A stretch of 64,000 bases of DNA from contig CM067569.1 of the NCBI GenBank assembly GCA_034336665.1, forward strand, positions 8,951,320-9,015,319, given 5' to 3'. The translations under genes were made by a program, and so were the position numbers. Source of the DNA: Luscinia megarhynchos. Taxonomy: Eukaryota; Chordata; Aves; Passeriformes; Turdidae. The first letter of the stretch is position 1. The number at the start of each line of letters is the position of its first letter. The notes beneath the pieces are model-generated. The model was not told the origin of the DNA. It saw nothing but the letters and a program-made list of their open reading frames with translations, and did no database searches. Shown here piece by piece: positions 62,577-64,000 of the stretch.

Positions 62577-64000
62577 TTTTTACTGGATTGGGATAGCAAA
62601 AAAAAATAAATTTCAAACCCTTTATGAGATTAGAAATAAGTTACACAATATCTCAAAATCAAAAGGCAATACATCATGAAGCTTATGGAAACATGCCAAT
62701 GCTTAATTACATGAAATACCTATGAAAAGACTACAAAAGGAAGACTTATAGCTGAATCTTTTCTACTATTTTAAAATATTTTAACTATGAAAATATTGTA
62801 TGTTTTGAAAAATATATATATAATAGCTCACAAAATGAGATATTTTCCTTCTCTTTGCTCATGCACTTGAAAATACTTTATCTCTAAAAGTCATGCCAAT
62901 AGAAAAAAAGTGTTAGTAAAAAAGTCTTTCTTCATACCTCAAGATTAAGAAAACCCTGAATAATATAATTAGCTTGCCTTTGAAATAGATTTAAAGACTT
63001 TGAAAGCTATTTCCTCATGTCTCTAGGAGTAAATGGAAAGCAAACACATTTCAGCACACAGAATTTGTTAGTGGGTATACCCCAGTGCCTCTGATCACAT
63101 CTGCATTACGTAGGACAGAAATCAAAATGAACAGGAACCAAGCTGTGGTGTAAGCTCAAGACTCCTCCAGTGGTGTGGACCTGCCAGCTCACTCTCAGCC
63201 ACACAAATTCCACAAGTCCTTTCTCCCTCCCTGTCTCCCATCAGTACCAGCCAGGCCCTCACCTGGTGATAAACCCAATTCTATTTCCTCATAGAACACA
63301 ATGAGAAGTGAGACTGGGTCCTCCAAAAACAATTTCAAATTCTGGGCATCTTAAGCACAAGTTAAGTAAAACACTAAAATGAACATTGCTGTTTCAATAT
63401 GGGACTGTGTGACCTTCTGCCTCCATAAAAACGTGCCATCAAACAGGATTTTACTTATAAATTAATTTTTAATGTATTTTGGTGGTTATTTTTTGGCACT
63501 CATGAGGAATACTTTGAGGAAACTGAAATATCAACTGATTTCCTTTGTTTCTAGCACAAAAACATCCATTCACCTCTATCCCTTGAATAAGATTGGGCTT
63601 TGTGATTACTGTCTGTTTCATTCTGCTTAAGCATTGCTGAAAATAAAATTAAATTAAATCAACTGTAAGAGAAAGCAACTTCTTGTCTCCGAAATTTTGA
63701 AATGACTGAACCATCTCATATTTAATAATTCAGACTCAGTCCTTTAAATATTGTCCAGGACAATAAGATGTTCTTTATGTTTCAAAGATGTCTTCACAAA
63801 AGTCTGCAGTGCTGGATTTTCTGACGCAGAGTGATTATAAAACCCCCTTTTGTTCTCATAACTTCATGATGTATATCTATAACTCTTTCTTGTTTGTGAA
63901 GATAAGACCAGCCTTGTCTCTCTAAATGCCTTTTCAAAGGAAGATTCACAGTTGTTTGACTTTTGATCTGTGTGGCAACTAGCTTGACCACCTGCACTGG
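62577..64000. other. Noncoding stretch, nothing recognised
   Basis: AT-rich unique sequence to the window edge, with ATATATATA near 62813-62821 and no frame above 67 codons. A CTGTGTGACCTTCTGCCTCC string near 63406 is MIR-like for about 20 bases only and has no supporting flank. Confidence 0.55.

Larger units (their letters stand above)
1..64000. other. Gene-free vertebrate (probably avian) genomic DNA
   Basis: No open frame in the window carries a recognisable protein domain, and none longer than about 180 codons lies outside the minisatellite. Base composition is AT-rich with scarce CpG, as in bulk vertebrate DNA. The only recognisable repeats are old and degraded (MIR-like SINEs, a CR1/L3 LINE end, palindromic DNA transposons), and there are few of them. 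That pattern fits a bird genome better than a mammalian one. The window could be intergenic or could lie inside a very long intron; the sequence does not decide this. Confidence 0.8.

Noticed and set aside
1..64000. Prokaryotic-style systems (operons, defence islands, CRISPR, phage, toxin-antitoxin)
   Set aside because: No dense coding, no Shine-Dalgarno spacing and no repeat-spacer arrays; composition and repeats are vertebrate.
1..64000. Endogenous retrovirus or LTR element
   Set aside because: I looked for paired TG...CA ends, primer-binding sites and gag/pol-like frames and saw none; a database search could still find short solo-LTR fragments.

Overview
This 64 kb window reads as vertebrate, most likely avian, intergenic or deep-intronic DNA. 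It is AT-rich and CpG-poor. Young interspersed repeats are almost absent: there are no mammalian-type Alu/B1/B2/L1 copies and no intact LTR elements that I could recognise. What can be recognised is old amniote repeat debris: MIR-like CORE-SINEs, one CR1/L3-type LINE 3' end, and short palindromic DNA transposons familiar from birds, turtles and crocodilians. That mix of very few repeats, all of them old, is what a bird genome looks like. A non-avian reptile is the main alternative. There is no sign of bacterial, phage or plasmid organisation: no operon-like coding, no ribosome binding sites, no rRNA, tRNA or CRISPR.

I find no protein-coding gene I would defend. Open frames reach about 180 codons. 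In random 40% GC sequence with about 0.06 stops per codon, six frames over 64 kb should by themselves give a longest stop-free stretch of about 140 codons, so these lengths are ordinary. None shows a domain I recognise. The longest open frames (up to 228 codons, several overlapping on both strands) lie in a 13-bp minisatellite whose unit has no stop codon in any of its six frames.

Layout: 230-760 is a candidate conserved regulatory block. 0.8-9.9 kb is featureless. A MIR-like SINE lies at 9.92-10.11 kb. 10.9-12.3 kb holds two candidate regulatory blocks flanking a C/T-rich island. At 14.9-15.5 kb four old repeats are stacked: a SINE, a palindromic MITE, a TIR element and an A27 run. 16.3-16.9 kb is C/T-rich. 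The minisatellite occupies 24,963-25,719 and is the most striking structure in the window. A MIR-like fragment lies near 29.0 kb and a CR1/L3 LINE relic at 34.9-35.4 kb. Perfect short tandem duplications sit at 40.25 kb and 41.56 kb. A hairpin with a homeodomain palindrome lies at 48.63 kb. A second copy of the TIR element lies at 55.56-55.76 kb. CpG-dense patches occur at 56.6 kb and 57.2-57.5 kb, the latter with a possible exon. A CT/AT microsatellite lies at 61.97 kb and a further MIR-like SINE at 62.47 kb.

I found no convincing undescribed multi-gene system. The best leads are the minisatellite with its internal higher-order duplication, the regulatory-looking blocks at 10.9-12.3 kb, and the CpG-rich possible exon near 57.3 kb. 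Repeat-family calls come from remembered consensus patterns, not a database search.
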